Source of the DNA: Algoriphagus aquaeductus
GTDB lineage: Bacteria > Bacteroidota > Bacteroidia > Cytophagales > Cyclobacteriaceae
Reading direction: 5' to 3'
Length of the DNA stretch: 64,000 nt
Assembly (NCBI RefSeq): GCF_003253485.1
Contig: NZ_QKTX01000004.1
Span: forward strand, 186,001 to 250,000
The notes below the pieces were generated by a model. The model saw nothing but the letters and a program-made list of their open reading frames with translations. It was not told where the DNA came from and did not search any database. Shown piece after piece: positions 9,048 through 18,398 of this stretch. Positions within the stretch are counted from its first letter, which is position 1. Each line of letters starts with the position of its first letter. Both the position numbers and the translations under genes were made by a program.

Positions 9048-9514
9048 TGTTCGTATTTAGAATCGAGCGGGAAAAATACCTCAATTCTACATTGAGCGGA
9101 ATTGGGGCTTCACTTTCAGAAGGATTTCGATGGAACAGTCTTTCTACCCGCATGGTCTATACAGCCGAATCTCGGGCCTTGGCTATTCTGGAAGTTTCGG
9201 TTCATTTGGATATTCAAGAAGACTTACCTACTGATAGAAATCTTATCACCTTAGAAATCCCTGATGATGTGGAAATTCTAGAACTCGACCCACTGGATCT
9301 CCCCTTGAATTGGGATTCCAAACCGCCCATTCTTGAAACCCAGCTGATCGGAGATGAATTTGTCCAGCAACAAGAGGCTGCAGTTCTAAGAGTTCCGAGT
9401 GCGATTGTCCCCGAAGAATTTAATTACTTGATCAATCCCCTACATCCAGATGCTCAGAGGATCAGAATGACAGCTTCAAAGAGCCTGATTTTTGATTCAC
9501 GTTTGAGAAAATAA
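9047..9514 (+). CDS. RES domain toxin (NAD-degrading / ADP-ribosylating family)
   Basis: 155-residue RES-fold protein. The three family-defining residues are present: Arg28 in GFRWN, Glu49 in SRALAILE and Ser118 in RVPSAIVP; Tyr38 also fits the NAD-binding pocket. Characterised RES toxins deplete NAD or ADP-ribosylate a target, stopping growth until neutralised. With all key residues intact and an intact antitoxin directly upstream, this looks like a functional type II module. It converges on the MmcQ-type gene with only 8 bp between stops. Confidence 0.88.
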   Translation: MFVFRIEREKYLNSTLSGIGASLSEGFRWNSLSTRMVYTAESRALAILEVSVHLDIQEDLPTDRNLITLEIPDDVEILELDPLDLPLNWDSKPPILETQLIGDEFVQQQEAAVLRVPSAIVPEEFNYLINPLHPDAQRIRMTASKSLIFDSRLRK

Positions 9515-9522
9515 CCAATCCA

Positions 9523-9873
9523 TTACTGAGCCAAATCATCTTTTATTTTCTTCGGTAAAGATGAAAAAATCAAGTCATAACTGTGTTTGGCCAACTCCAA
9601 AATCAACCGATCAGGCACATCTCCTCGAACGCTGACCGAGTTCCACCATTTTTTATTCATGTGGTACCCTGGAGTAATTCCGGGGTATTGCTCCCGAAGC
9701 TCGATGGAGCGCTCGGGATCGCATTTCAGATTGACATAATCAAAGGTTTCCATATCAAGGATGGCAAAGATTTTCCCACCAACCCGAAAACACAGCGTAT
9801 TGACATCAAAGGGCGTATCCTCGGTCACATGGGGCAAGGCCAAGCAAAAATCACGAAAATATTCAAGCGTCAT
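9523..9873 (-). CDS. MmcQ/YjbR family DNA-binding-fold protein
   Basis: 116 residues, the normal length of this family. The typical N-terminus (LEYFRDFCLALPHVTEDTPF) and the central FRVGGKIFAILDME and KCDPERSIELREQYPGITPGYHMNKKWWNSV blocks match the CyaY-like-fold MmcQ/YjbR proteins. A DNA-binding role has been proposed for the family from structure but no process is established. Transcribed as a single gene. Confidence 0.85.
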   Translation of the reverse strand: MTLEYFRDFCLALPHVTEDTPFDVNTLCFRVGGKIFAILDMETFDYVNLKCDPERSIELREQYPGITPGYHMNKKWWNSVSVRGDVPDRLILELAKHSYDLIFSSLPKKIKDDLAQ

Positions 9874-9927
9874 TGATCTTTAAGTTTGGAACCATTTTAA
9901 TGGCTCCAAATTACCAAAATAAGCCCG

Positions 9928-10686
9928 TCAATACGCCAACCAACCTCCATCTGCTACTAAAACCTCTCCATTGACAAAGGAGGAATCATCAGAGGCTAGA
10001 AAGAGCGCCACTTTTGCGATTTCTTCAGGTTCACCCATACGGGACATGGAACCTGCCCCACTGCTGCAAAGGACGGCTCCATCCGGATCGGGCTGGGCAT
10101 CTTTCATGATATTGGTATTCACTCCGCCGGGCGCAATAACATTACATCGGATACCTTTTTTAGCGTACATAAATCCGATGTTTTTGCTCATCCCTACCAA
10201 GGCATGCTTGGAAGTGGTGTAAGCCAAGCCCGCTCTTGCTCCTGAAACTCCACCCACCGAGGCAATATTGATGATCACTCCTTTGCCCTGTTTTAGCATT
10301 TGGGTGATGGCCAAACGGCTGGCGTAGAATGGGCCATTGACATTTACTGCCATGACCTTTTCCCAAAGCTTATCCGTGACTTTTTCCAATGGAGTAAAAT
10401 TATCCATGATGCCGGCATTGTTGACCAAGATGTCGAGACCTCCAAACTCATGAATAGCTGCATGAACCATCCGTTTGACCTGTTCTTCATCGGACACATC
10501 ACATTTAAGACCTAAGGCATGGCCGCCCGAATGACGAATCTGATCCGCCACTTCTTCCGCATCTGCCCCGGTTAAATCAGACACAATTACTTTTGCTCCT
10601 TCCTGAGCAAATAGCAAGGAAATGGCTTTTCCCATACCTGAAGCGGCTCCGGTGACAATGGCGACTTTATTTTCTAGCTTTTTCAT
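9928..10686 (-). CDS. SDR family NAD(P)-dependent oxidoreductase
   Basis: Classical short-chain dehydrogenase of about 252 residues from the ATG at 10686. It has the cofactor motif TGAASGMGKAI, the NNAG strand (ILVNNAGIMDNF), the catalytic Tyr-Lys in YTTSKHALVG and a Ser in INIASVGG, then a C-terminal FVNGEVLVADGGWLAY. The substrate is not readable; relatives oxidise sugars, hydroxysteroids or 3-oxoacyl groups. It lies downstream of ppsA on the same strand but separated by about 100 bp. Confidence 0.85.
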   Translation of the reverse strand: MKKLENKVAIVTGAASGMGKAISLLFAQEGAKVIVSDLTGADAEEVADQIRHSGGHALGLKCDVSDEEQVKRMVHAAIHEFGGLDILVNNAGIMDNFTPLEKVTDKLWEKVMAVNVNGPFYASRLAITQMLKQGKGVIINIASVGGVSGARAGLAYTTSKHALVGMSKNIGFMYAKKGIRCNVIAPGGVNTNIMKDAQPDPDGAVLCSSGAGSMSRMGEPEEIAKVALFLASDDSSFVNGEVLVADGGWLAY

Positions 10687-10787
10687 TATTAGACTTTTAA
10701 CCATTGATTTACAACAACTTATTTCAATCCAAGCTTACTTTTTACCATTTACCAATCACACTACTACAAACTGAGGCTGCCAACAAA

Positions 10788-13175
10788 TCACTTCTTCTCC
10801 GCCTCCACCATATTCTCAATCCCTTTCAACAAGGCATCGGCATTAAAGGAAATGCTATCAATACCTTGAGCAATCAGAAACTTGGCAAACTCCGGTCGAT
10901 CACTCGGCGCCTGACCGCAAAGTCCGATTTTTTTACCCCTTGCCTTTGCGACACGAATTACCTCAGTGATCATCCACTTGACAGAGGCATTATTTTCATC
11001 AAACAACTCTCCGAGCACTTCCGAATCCCGGTCCACTCCAAGGGTGAGTTGAGTCAAGTCATTGGAACCAATGGAGAAACCATCGAACAGCTCGGCGAAT
11101 TCTTCTGCCTGAATCACATTGGAAGGAATCTCGGCCATGACGTAGATTTCGAGGCCATTTTCCTCTTTCATCAAACCCAGCGAAGCCATCAAATCAAGGA
11201 CTTTTTTGCCTTCCTCGGGTGTGCGACAAAATGGAATCATCACTTTCAGATTTTCCAATCCCATTTCATCCCTCACCCGCTTCACCGCGGCACATTCCAA
11301 CCCAAATCCTTCCCGATACCGCTCGTGGTAATAGCGCGAGGCGCCCCTGAAACCCAGCATGGGATTTTCTTCTTTTTCCTCAAACTGCCTTCCTCCGATC
11401 AGATTGGCGTATTCGTTGGACTTGAAATCACTCATCCGGAGGATGACATCTTTGGGATAAAATGCTGCCGCAATGGTCGCCACCGACTGAGCCAACTTGT
11501 CCACGAAATACTCCTTCTTGTCCGAATAATCCTGGCACAGCGACTCGATCAGCGCTTTTTCCTCCTGATTTTCCAACTGATCAAAATCGACCAAAGCCAT
11601 GGGATGAATCCGAATTACTTTGTTGATCACAAACTCCATTCGCATCAGGCCGACACCCTGATTGGGGAAAAAGGAAAGGTCGAATGCCTTCTCGGGATCG
11701 GCCAAGATGAACATGGGTTTCGTTTTGGGAAGCTGCATTCCCCTGAAATTATGTTTGGTTTCTTTCCAGTTGAGTTTGCCTGAATAGACTTTCCCCATTT
11801 TGCCCGAAGCATTGTCTATCGTGACCAAATCACCTGTTTTAAGAGTTTCGAGCGCATTTTCTGCTCCCACGATCGCCAAGGCACCTACTTCCCTAGCTAC
11901 TATGGCGGCGTGGCTGGTTCGACCACCTTTGGCGGTGATGATAGCCGCAGCCTTCTTCATGATCGGATCCCAATCGGGATTGGTGATTTCGGTCAGAAGA
12001 ATTTCTCCTTGCTCCAAAAGGTCAGATTCGGCGGGAGAATGAAGAATTTTGATACGTCCTGAGGTAATTCCATTTCCGATGGCATAGCCTGAAGTGAGCA
12101 AATGACCGGACTCTACCAGGGTAAATTCTTTAAGTAAAAAAGGATCTTTTTCAGAGTGAATCGTCTCTGGTCGGGCTTGAACGATGTAAAGTTGGCCGTC
12201 AATACCATCCTTCGCCCACTCAATATCCATGGGCATTTGGTAATGTTTTTCAATTTCCACAGCCCATTGGCCCAAGGTTTCAATTTCCGAATCATTCAAA
12301 ACCAATTCCCGCTGCTTAGCAGGATCTGTATCCAAATTGATCACGCCGCCTGATTCGGAGTAGACCATGGTCTTAGTCTTTGAGCCAGCCTTTTTGGAGA
12401 GGATGGCACTTTTTCCTTTTTCGAGGGAAGGCTTAAAAACCAAAAACTCATCGGGAATGACGGCTCCTTGGACGATATTTTCACCCAACCCCCAGCAACC
12501 GGTAATCAAAACGGCGTTTTCAAAACCGGTCTCAGGCTCGATGGTAAAAATCACTCCGCTACTCGCCAAGTCTGCCCTGACCATGGCCTGCACTCCCACT
12601 GAAAGCGCTATTTCGTGCTTATCAAATCCTTTGTCGTGTCGATATTTGATTGCCCGTGCATTGTAAAGCGAGGCAAAACAGAACTTGACCTTATCCAAAA
12701 GTGCCTTTTCCCCACGGATATTCAAAAAAGAATCATGCTGTCCCGCAAAACTCGCTCCCGGCAAATCCTCCGCTGTGGCGCTGCTTCGTACGGCCACATC
12801 AAGTTCTCTACCGGCCTCTAGACAAAGACTTCGATAAGCAGATCGGATCTCAAGTTCAAGCGACTCGGGAATTTTCCCCAATAGTATTCTTTCTTTGATG
12901 GTCTGGGACACTTCCCGGAGGTTGGAAAAATGCGCCCGATCCAATTCTCTTAAGCAATCCAAGATAAAATCCTCAAGCCCGTTTTCGAAAAGAAACAGTC
13001 GATATGCCTCTGCTGTCACCGCAAAGCCATTGGGAATATGAATTCCAAGGGGATTGAGTTGCTGGTACATCTCGCCGAGGGAGGCGTTTTTTCCGCCGAC
13101 TTTCCCCACATCTTGGATTCTTAATCGGTCAAAGGAAATAATCAAGTCATGCATGGCCTTGGTATTGGTAGACAT
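10788..13175 (-). CDS. ppsA: Phosphoenolpyruvate synthase
   Basis: Makes phosphoenolpyruvate from pyruvate, ATP and water for gluconeogenesis; cytosolic. About 795 residues. It has the N-terminal ATP-grasp (VGGKNASLGEM, VRSSATAEDLPGASFAGQ), the swivelling phosphohistidine domain with GGRTSHAAIVAREVG (His about 422 from this start), and the PEP-binding barrel with the catalytic LCGQAPSD Cys near the C-terminus. The start may be 13187, 13175 or 13154; I prefer 13175. A regulator of the PEP-synthase kinase/phosphatase type is not adjacent. Confidence 0.93.
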   Translation of the reverse strand: MSTNTKAMHDLIISFDRLRIQDVGKVGGKNASLGEMYQQLNPLGIHIPNGFAVTAEAYRLFLFENGLEDFILDCLRELDRAHFSNLREVSQTIKERILLGKIPESLELEIRSAYRSLCLEAGRELDVAVRSSATAEDLPGASFAGQHDSFLNIRGEKALLDKVKFCFASLYNARAIKYRHDKGFDKHEIALSVGVQAMVRADLASSGVIFTIEPETGFENAVLITGCWGLGENIVQGAVIPDEFLVFKPSLEKGKSAILSKKAGSKTKTMVYSESGGVINLDTDPAKQRELVLNDSEIETLGQWAVEIEKHYQMPMDIEWAKDGIDGQLYIVQARPETIHSEKDPFLLKEFTLVESGHLLTSGYAIGNGITSGRIKILHSPAESDLLEQGEILLTEITNPDWDPIMKKAAAIITAKGGRTSHAAIVAREVGALAIVGAENALETLKTGDLVTIDNASGKMGKVYSGKLNWKETKHNFRGMQLPKTKPMFILADPEKAFDLSFFPNQGVGLMRMEFVINKVIRIHPMALVDFDQLENQEEKALIESLCQDYSDKKEYFVDKLAQSVATIAAAFYPKDVILRMSDFKSNEYANLIGGRQFEEKEENPMLGFRGASRYYHERYREGFGLECAAVKRVRDEMGLENLKVMIPFCRTPEEGKKVLDLMASLGLMKEENGLEIYVMAEIPSNVIQAEEFAELFDGFSIGSNDLTQLTLGVDRDSEVLGELFDENNASVKWMITEVIRVAKARGKKIGLCGQAPSDRPEFAKFLIAQGIDSISFNADALLKGIENMVEAEKK

Positions 13176-13299
13176 AAACCTAATCACAAGCCTTTTGAAT
13201 AACGATGATAAAAGTCAGCTGCAAGCCTTATTTTAAACGGCAAACAACCATCTGTTTTTTTTGTTAGCTTCACAAACCGAAACCCAAATCCAACAAATC

Positions 13300-13896
13300 A
13301 TGAAAAACACCAAACTCTTTTTAATGGCCTTCGCGCTGTTTATTACCTCCTCATTTGCCGCTTTTGCCCAGCTTCAGCAGCCTGCCTTGAGTCCTGCTGC
13401 GCATGTCTCTCAAACGGTAGGCTTCACCCAAATCAGCATTGACTACTCCTCTCCTGCGGTAAAGGGCCGCAAAATTTTCGGTGAAATCGAAAAATATGGA
13501 GTGACGTGGAGAGCAGGAGCCAACGCACAAACCGTGATCGAATTCAGCACAGGTGTAAGTGTTGGCGGAAAAAACCTAAGAGCCGGAAAATACTCCATCT
13601 TCATGACTCCAACCGAGTCGGGTGACTGGACTGTACATTTGAACAGCAAAGCAGCTTCCGTTTTTGCCTATATGAAAGACGGTAAAATCGACGAAGAAGC
13701 CGTAGCCAAAGACGATGCGGTATCCTTCAAAGCAACCACTGAAAGAGGCGGAAAAACCGAACGCTTGCAGTATCACATCTCTGCCAACGACAATAAGGTG
13801 GCTCACATCACCATGGCCTGGGAAGGCGTAAAGGTGACTTTCCCGGTAGACACGCAGGTCGACCAGAAAATGGAACAGTTTAAGACTCAGTTCTAA
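13300..13896 (+). CDS. DUF2911 domain secreted protein
   Basis: 198 residues from the ATG at 13300, where a Sec signal peptide starts (MKNTKLFLMAFALFITSSFA, cleavage probable after AFA/Q). The mature part matches DUF2911, common in Bacteroidota: SPAAHVSQTVGFTQISIDYSSPAVKGRKIFG, WRAGANAQTVIEFS, and AGKYSIFMTPTESGDWTVHLN. Predicted to be periplasmic or outer-membrane associated; no reaction is known for the family. A strong terminator follows immediately. Confidence 0.85.
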   Translation: MKNTKLFLMAFALFITSSFAAFAQLQQPALSPAAHVSQTVGFTQISIDYSSPAVKGRKIFGEIEKYGVTWRAGANAQTVIEFSTGVSVGGKNLRAGKYSIFMTPTESGDWTVHLNSKAASVFAYMKDGKIDEEAVAKDDAVSFKATTERGGKTERLQYHISANDNKVAHITMAWEGVKVTFPVDTQVDQKMEQFKTQF

Positions 13897-13915
13897 ACTC
13901 CCTATTTAAGGAATT

Positions 13916-13950
13916 AAGGCCTATTCTGAAGAGGATAGGCCTTTTTCTTT
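13916..13950 (+). terminator. Rho-independent terminator after DUF2911 gene
   Basis: Perfect 9-bp stem AAGGCCTAT (13916-13924) with ATAGGCCTT (13935-13943), then a T-rich tail TTTCTTT. Confidence 0.9.
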
Positions 13951-13999
13951 GCATAACATTTAAATTTACTTCATAAAAAATCCTGCATTCTATCTGAAA

Positions 14000-14656
14000 A
14001 TGCCTCCTAAAAACCCTACAAAACCTCCAAAAAGAGCTCAAACAACTGCAGAGGAATGGGCAAACTCGTGGTCGCATGGTGTTGGATTGATTTTGGGGGC
14101 GATAGGGATCCCCTTTCTTTTGGTCCATGCCTTGGAATCTCAAAATCCGGGAACTTGGGTAGGAGCAGCGACTTTCAGTTTAGGAATACTCATGGTGTAT
14201 GGTTTTTCAACAGCCTATCACGCCTCAAAAAATCCCAAGAAAAAAGCGAGACTCCAAGTCATGGATCATGTGTCCATTTATTTCCTGATCGCCGGTTCGT
14301 ACACGCCGATGATCTTGGCGATTTTGAAAATGGACACAGCCCTTATCTTTCTCAGCATCATTTGGGGCTCTGTGTTGGTTGGGACGTTTTTCAAACTCTT
14401 TTTCACCGGAAAATTCAAAACGCTATCGGTCATCATCTACCTGACTATGGGCTGGTTGGCGGTGTTTTTTATCCAGGATTTAGTGGAAAAAATCTCCTGG
14501 GAAACGCTGACTTGGATAGGTATTGGCGGCTTGAGTTACACCATTGGAGTGTACTTTTATGTGAAAAGTGAAAAGCTCTACTACCATACTATTTGGCACC
14601 TCTTTGTGATGGGAGGCACAGCGGCTCATTTTGTGGCAGTGTATCAATTGGCATAA
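14000..14656 (+). CDS. PAQR-family membrane protein TrhA (hemolysin III-like)
   Basis: 218 residues with about seven transmembrane segments. It carries the conserved hemolysin-III pattern: TAEEWANSWSHGVGLILG near the N-terminus, YHASKNPKKKARLQVMDHVSIYFLIAGSYTP in the middle, and HLFVMGGTAAHF at the end, whose His/Asp/Ser residues form the putative zinc site of PAQR proteins. Bacterial TrhA is linked to membrane-energy and fluidity homeostasis. Inner membrane; stands alone. Confidence 0.9.
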   Translation: MPPKNPTKPPKRAQTTAEEWANSWSHGVGLILGAIGIPFLLVHALESQNPGTWVGAATFSLGILMVYGFSTAYHASKNPKKKARLQVMDHVSIYFLIAGSYTPMILAILKMDTALIFLSIIWGSVLVGTFFKLFFTGKFKTLSVIIYLTMGWLAVFFIQDLVEKISWETLTWIGIGGLSYTIGVYFYVKSEKLYYHTIWHLFVMGGTAAHFVAVYQLA

Positions 14657-14784
14657 CTTGAGCTATCTAAAACCAACATTTCAAAATATTCTTTTGCAAA
14701 AAGGAATTTCACCATTCCGTTTATCACAATTTCGTCGAGGTTAGCGATCCATCTTTTATCTTCAAATCAACCAATAACCTCACT

Positions 14785-15888
14785 ATGACTGCACTTTCAC
14801 CCAACCCAACCCAGCGGCTGGTTTCGCTGGATGTCTATCGTGGACTGACCATGTTTTTGCTGGTGGCCGAAGCTGCCTTGGTTTATGATGCTTTTTTGGA
14901 GCTTTTTCCTGAGGGGCACAGCCTGCATCCGCTTTTCCTCCAATTCACCCATCACGAGTGGAATGGGCTGCGGTTTTGGGATTTGATCCAACCTTTTTTC
15001 ATGTTTATCGTGGGTGTGGCGATGCCTTTTTCGCTCAATAAAAGGCTGACACTCTCGGAAGATCGAAGCAAAGTGACCCTGCATATTTTAAAGCGCTGTT
15101 TGATTTTGTTCCTGTTTGGAACAGGTCTCCATTGTGTCTATTCGGGGAAAATGGTCTTTGAACTTTGGAATGTACTGACCCAGCTTTCCTTCACCATTTT
15201 GGTCACTTACTTCCTACTGACCAAAGGGTGGAAAGTCCAGCTTGGGGTTTCATTGGGACTTTTGGCTTTGACCGAAATACTCTACCGGGCCTACAATCCC
15301 GAGGTTCCCTTTGAGCACGGCACCAACTTTGGCAACTATACGGATCAACTCCTGATGGGCAAAATCAATCGGGGCGGCTGGGTGGCCATCAATGCGATTC
15401 CGACAGCTGCCCATACGATCTGGGGAGCCATTTGCGGAAATCTGCTGCTTTCGGCCAAGCCCGCTTCTGAAAAAATCAAAACCATCGCCTTGGCCGGAGT
15501 TGCCGGATTGGTGATTGGATACGGGTTGGATTTGGCTGGAATCACCCCCATTATCAAGCGAATCAGCACGGTTTCCTTTGTATTTACCTCTGGGGGATGG
15601 GCCTTGGTGGCCTTGGCCTTTTTCTACTGGTGGGTGGATGTCAAGAATCGCAGAAAAGGCATTTTCGCGTTTTTGATCGTGGGCATGAACTCGATTTTCA
15701 TCTACCTATTCGCAGAAATGCTGGGAAGATGGATGAATAAAACGGTCGGAATTTTCACCGGAGGAGTCTTTGGCTGGATGGGATTAGGCGAACACGGACT
15801 GTTCCTGATTGCTTCCTTGGGTGCCTTGACAGCCATGTGGGGACTATGCTATTTTCTGTACAGAAAAGGGATTTTCTTTAGGATTTAG
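14785..15888 (+). CDS. HGSNAT-like membrane acyltransferase (DUF5009/heparan-alpha-glucosaminide N-acetyltransferase family)
   Basis: 367 residues, about ten membrane segments. The N-terminal RLVSLDVYRGLTMFLLV and the following FTHHEWNGLRFWDLIQPFFMFIVGVAMPFS block are hallmarks of this family, where the His of the first loop (HHEW) is the candidate acyl-transfer residue. Homologues acetylate amino sugars across membranes; in Bacteroidota they often occur with glycan-degrading genes, but none is adjacent here. Its 3' end overlaps the convergent DUF4143 gene by 11 bp. Confidence 0.82.
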   Translation: MTALSPNPTQRLVSLDVYRGLTMFLLVAEAALVYDAFLELFPEGHSLHPLFLQFTHHEWNGLRFWDLIQPFFMFIVGVAMPFSLNKRLTLSEDRSKVTLHILKRCLILFLFGTGLHCVYSGKMVFELWNVLTQLSFTILVTYFLLTKGWKVQLGVSLGLLALTEILYRAYNPEVPFEHGTNFGNYTDQLLMGKINRGGWVAINAIPTAAHTIWGAICGNLLLSAKPASEKIKTIALAGVAGLVIGYGLDLAGITPIIKRISTVSFVFTSGGWALVALAFFYWWVDVKNRRKGIFAFLIVGMNSIFIYLFAEMLGRWMNKTVGIFTGGVFGWMGLGEHGLFLIASLGALTAMWGLCYFLYRKGIFFRI

Positions 15889-17197
15889 GTCTTTCCAAAT
15901 CAAGGTACTTGGCCAAATATGAAACCGCATACAGCGGGAAATTGGTCATCCAAGACTCTTTTCTGAAATCAGACATCGATGTTCGGACTGGAAAAGTATC
16001 CGGATAATTTTCTGCGACTACCTTTAAGCTTTTGGCCTTTAGATTTTCTTCTGCCTTCACCTCCAAAGGAACCACAGTCCCTTGATCCTGAAGGATAAAA
16101 TCGAGCTCAGCCACACCTCGTTCTGCTGACCAATAATACAGGGTATGCCCCGCGGTGATTAATTCCTGTAGAACAAATTGCTCAGTCAGCGAGCCCTTGA
16201 ATTCCGTAAAAAGTCGATTGCCCTCCAAAATGGATCGGGCATCCAAATCTACCATGGCTCCCAAAATCCCAACATCCAATAGGTAAACCTTAAAAGCTGA
16301 AAAATCCTCATACGCTTTCAAGGGCATTCCAGGCTTGCTTACTCGGGAAATTTTATGAATCAGTCCGCAGTCGCGAAGCCATTCCATGGCCAGTTCAAAT
16401 TCTTTAGCACGGGCACCTTGCCTTAACTGACCAAAAATGAACTTCTTATTTTCCTTAGCCAACTGACTAGGAATTGAATTCCAAATCATTCGAATCCTGT
16501 GAACCACCTCAGCAGGAGCATATTTGGAAAAATCCTGTTCATATGCCTCCAAAATGCGCCTTTGAATAACCCTTACTTCAAAAAAATCCTGTTTTTCGGC
16601 ATAGGTTTTAACTGCCTCAGGCATTCCTCCGATGAAATAGTAGGTCCTAAGGTGATAAATCAGTTTTTCACGAAATGGAGACAAAAGACTCCAATCCAAA
16701 CTGGAAACCAGGCTTGCCAAGGATTTTTCACCTATCGCTTCCAAAAACTCGGAAAATGAAAGAGGATAAAGATCCAAGAACTCAACTTTTCCAACCGGAA
16801 ATGAAGTGTTCTGGTGCAAAGCTACTCCGAGTAAAGAACCCGCTGCAATGATGTAATACTCTGGCAACTGCTCCTGAAAATACTTCAAAGAGGTCAAGGC
16901 ATCCGGACATTCCTGAATCTCATCAAATATCAACAAGCAGTTTTTGGCATCGATAGATTTTCCGAGTTGAATCTCTAAACCCTGAATAATCCGGGCCAAA
17001 TCCAATCCCTGTTCAAACAGAAGCTTGGCCGTACGATTCATCTCAAAGTTGATGTAGACCAAATCTGAAAAGTAAGTGGAGCCAAACTCTTTCATTAGCC
17101 AAGTTTTGCCCACTTGTCTAGCGCCTCGGATGATGAGTGGTTTTCTGCCCTCAGTATCCTTCCAAGTCAGTAGCTTATGTAAAAGTTTCCGTTCCAT
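15878..17197 (-). CDS. AAA ATPase with DUF4143 domain (first copy)
   Basis: 439 residues. Walker A IRGARQVGKTWLM (about 25-35), Walker B LLIFDEIQECPDAL, sensor AAGSLLGV, and a C-terminal DUF4143 half with a nuclease-like end (VAELDFILQDQGTVVPLEVKAEE; the ELDF...EVKA pattern resembles a PD-(D/E)XK core). Cellular role of this family is unproven; its members are common orphans in Bacteroidota. The upstream region holds three phased 19-bp repeats. A second, distant paralogue is at 37741-38955. Overlap of 11 bp with the HGSNAT-like gene is convergent. Confidence 0.85.
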   Translation of the reverse strand: MERKLLHKLLTWKDTEGRKPLIIRGARQVGKTWLMKEFGSTYFSDLVYINFEMNRTAKLLFEQGLDLARIIQGLEIQLGKSIDAKNCLLIFDEIQECPDALTSLKYFQEQLPEYYIIAAGSLLGVALHQNTSFPVGKVEFLDLYPLSFSEFLEAIGEKSLASLVSSLDWSLLSPFREKLIYHLRTYYFIGGMPEAVKTYAEKQDFFEVRVIQRRILEAYEQDFSKYAPAEVVHRIRMIWNSIPSQLAKENKKFIFGQLRQGARAKEFELAMEWLRDCGLIHKISRVSKPGMPLKAYEDFSAFKVYLLDVGILGAMVDLDARSILEGNRLFTEFKGSLTEQFVLQELITAGHTLYYWSAERGVAELDFILQDQGTVVPLEVKAEENLKAKSLKVVAENYPDTFPVRTSMSDFRKESWMTNFPLYAVSYLAKYLDLERPKS

Positions 17198-17237
17198 TTT
17201 CTTGATTTACAACACAAAGAAAGGGAGTATTTACATT

Positions 17238-17320
17238 TTTTCAAACGAATAAATGTGAGATATCACACTTTTTCAAATGAAAAAATGTAAATCACAACAA
17301 TTTTTCAAACGAATAAATGC
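17238..17320. repeat. Three 19-bp direct repeats with exact 32-bp period before the DUF4143 gene
   Basis: TTTTTCAAACGAATAAATG occurs at 17238-17256 and 17302-17320 with no differences, and at 17270-17288 with two changes (TTTTTCAAATGAAAAAATG). Repeat starts are 32 bp apart, about three helical turns, with 13-bp spacers. The array begins 41 bp upstream of the ATPase start codon. It looks like a set of phased operator sites or a decayed 32-bp tandem repeat. Confidence 0.75.
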
Positions 17321-17366
17321 AATTACAAACCCTCCAAAGGATCAAATCCCTTAGAGGGTGGAAGAC

Positions 17367-18398
17367 TTACTTTCCAAAACTGCCCGAATCCACATCTTTG
17401 ATAAACTGGATCACACCGGGGAAAAAGTGCTCCGGATCATCGTATTGGCTAAAATGGCTGCCATTGGGACAGAGTAAAAATCGCCCATTGGCTACTTGGG
17501 TTGACATCCATTCCATGTGTTTGGGATCCATGGTGTCGTGGGTAGCACCAACGACCAAGGTAGGAACCGTGATATTTTTCAGTTGATTTTTGACGTCCCA
17601 GCCTTTCAGACTCGCTCCGGGTGTGATTCCAAATTCACTGTAGCCCTGCATAAAGACATACACATTGGGATTGACCTGCTCCATAGTTTGGTTGATTTCG
17701 GCAGGCCATTGATCCAAAGGCATTCGCAGCACATGCTGAGGATAGTGATGCTTCATCAGCAACTCCATGTAGCGGGGATTTTCAAAATCCATTTTTTTCT
17801 CGATTTCCATCACTTCAGCAAAGACTTCTCTGGGCATTTGTGGCCCGAGAACTTCCTTGGCATATTTCTCATATTCATCCAGGCTGGACATCATATTGCA
17901 GATGATCAGGCCTTTGAGTTTGTCCTGATGCTTCAGCGCATACTCCATGCTCAGCATCCCTCCCCATGACTGCCCCAAGAGGTAGAAGTTGTCTTTATTC
18001 AAACCTAAAGCGGTTCTTACCTGCTCTACTTCATCCACAAATCGCTCGATCGTCCAAAGCGTGGAATCCTCCGGCTGATCGGAATGAGCCGAGCCCAACT
18101 GATCATACCAAATAAATTCGATCCCTTGCTGAGGAAAGTGGTCCTTGAAATTGGCGTACTGCAAATGCGACATCCCCGGACCTCCGTGCAGAAGCAAGAC
18201 CTTCATCGTCTGATTGTCTCCAACCTTCTTGGTAAACACCTTGAATTCACCTTTCGGAGTTTGGATCGGAATCATCTGCACACCTTCCTTCAGAACCACA
18301 GCTGTGGAGTCGGACTGAACCTCTTCCGTTTGGGTTTGGGATTGGCAGGAAAAAAGCATTCCAGCCGCTGCGATAAACAAGTAATACAGTTTGTTCAT
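17367..18398 (-). CDS. Proline iminopeptidase-family alpha/beta-hydrolase lipoprotein
   Basis: 343 residues with a lipoprotein signal (AAGMLFSC, lipidated Cys18). The alpha/beta-hydrolase core shows the oxyanion HGGPGMSH (71-78), the nucleophile elbow GQSWGG with Ser144, an Asp in the VVGATHDTMDP segment and His in NGSHFSQYDDPEHF. This is the peptidase S33 (prolyl aminopeptidase) pattern. Being a lipoprotein, it would act in the periplasm or at the outer membrane on N-terminal proline peptides or related substrates (inference). Single gene. Confidence 0.85.
   Translation of the reverse strand: MNKLYYLFIAAAGMLFSCQSQTQTEEVQSDSTAVVLKEGVQMIPIQTPKGEFKVFTKKVGDNQTMKVLLLHGGPGMSHLQYANFKDHFPQQGIEFIWYDQLGSAHSDQPEDSTLWTIERFVDEVEQVRTALGLNKDNFYLLGQSWGGMLSMEYALKHQDKLKGLIICNMMSSLDEYEKYAKEVLGPQMPREVFAEVMEIEKKMDFENPRYMELLMKHHYPQHVLRMPLDQWPAEINQTMEQVNPNVYVFMQGYSEFGITPGASLKGWDVKNQLKNITVPTLVVGATHDTMDPKHMEWMSTQVANGRFLLCPNGSHFSQYDDPEHFFPGVIQFIKDVDSGSFGK

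Noticed and set aside
10704..11783. Long open frame (359 codons) on the plus strand opposite ppsA
   Set aside because: It is antisense to a well-conserved gene and its translation lacks recognisable motifs; such frames arise from codon bias.
17238..17320. CRISPR-like reading of the three spaced repeats
   Set aside because: Repeats are 19 bp and AT-rich, spacers only 13 bp, partly similar to each other, and there are no cas genes.
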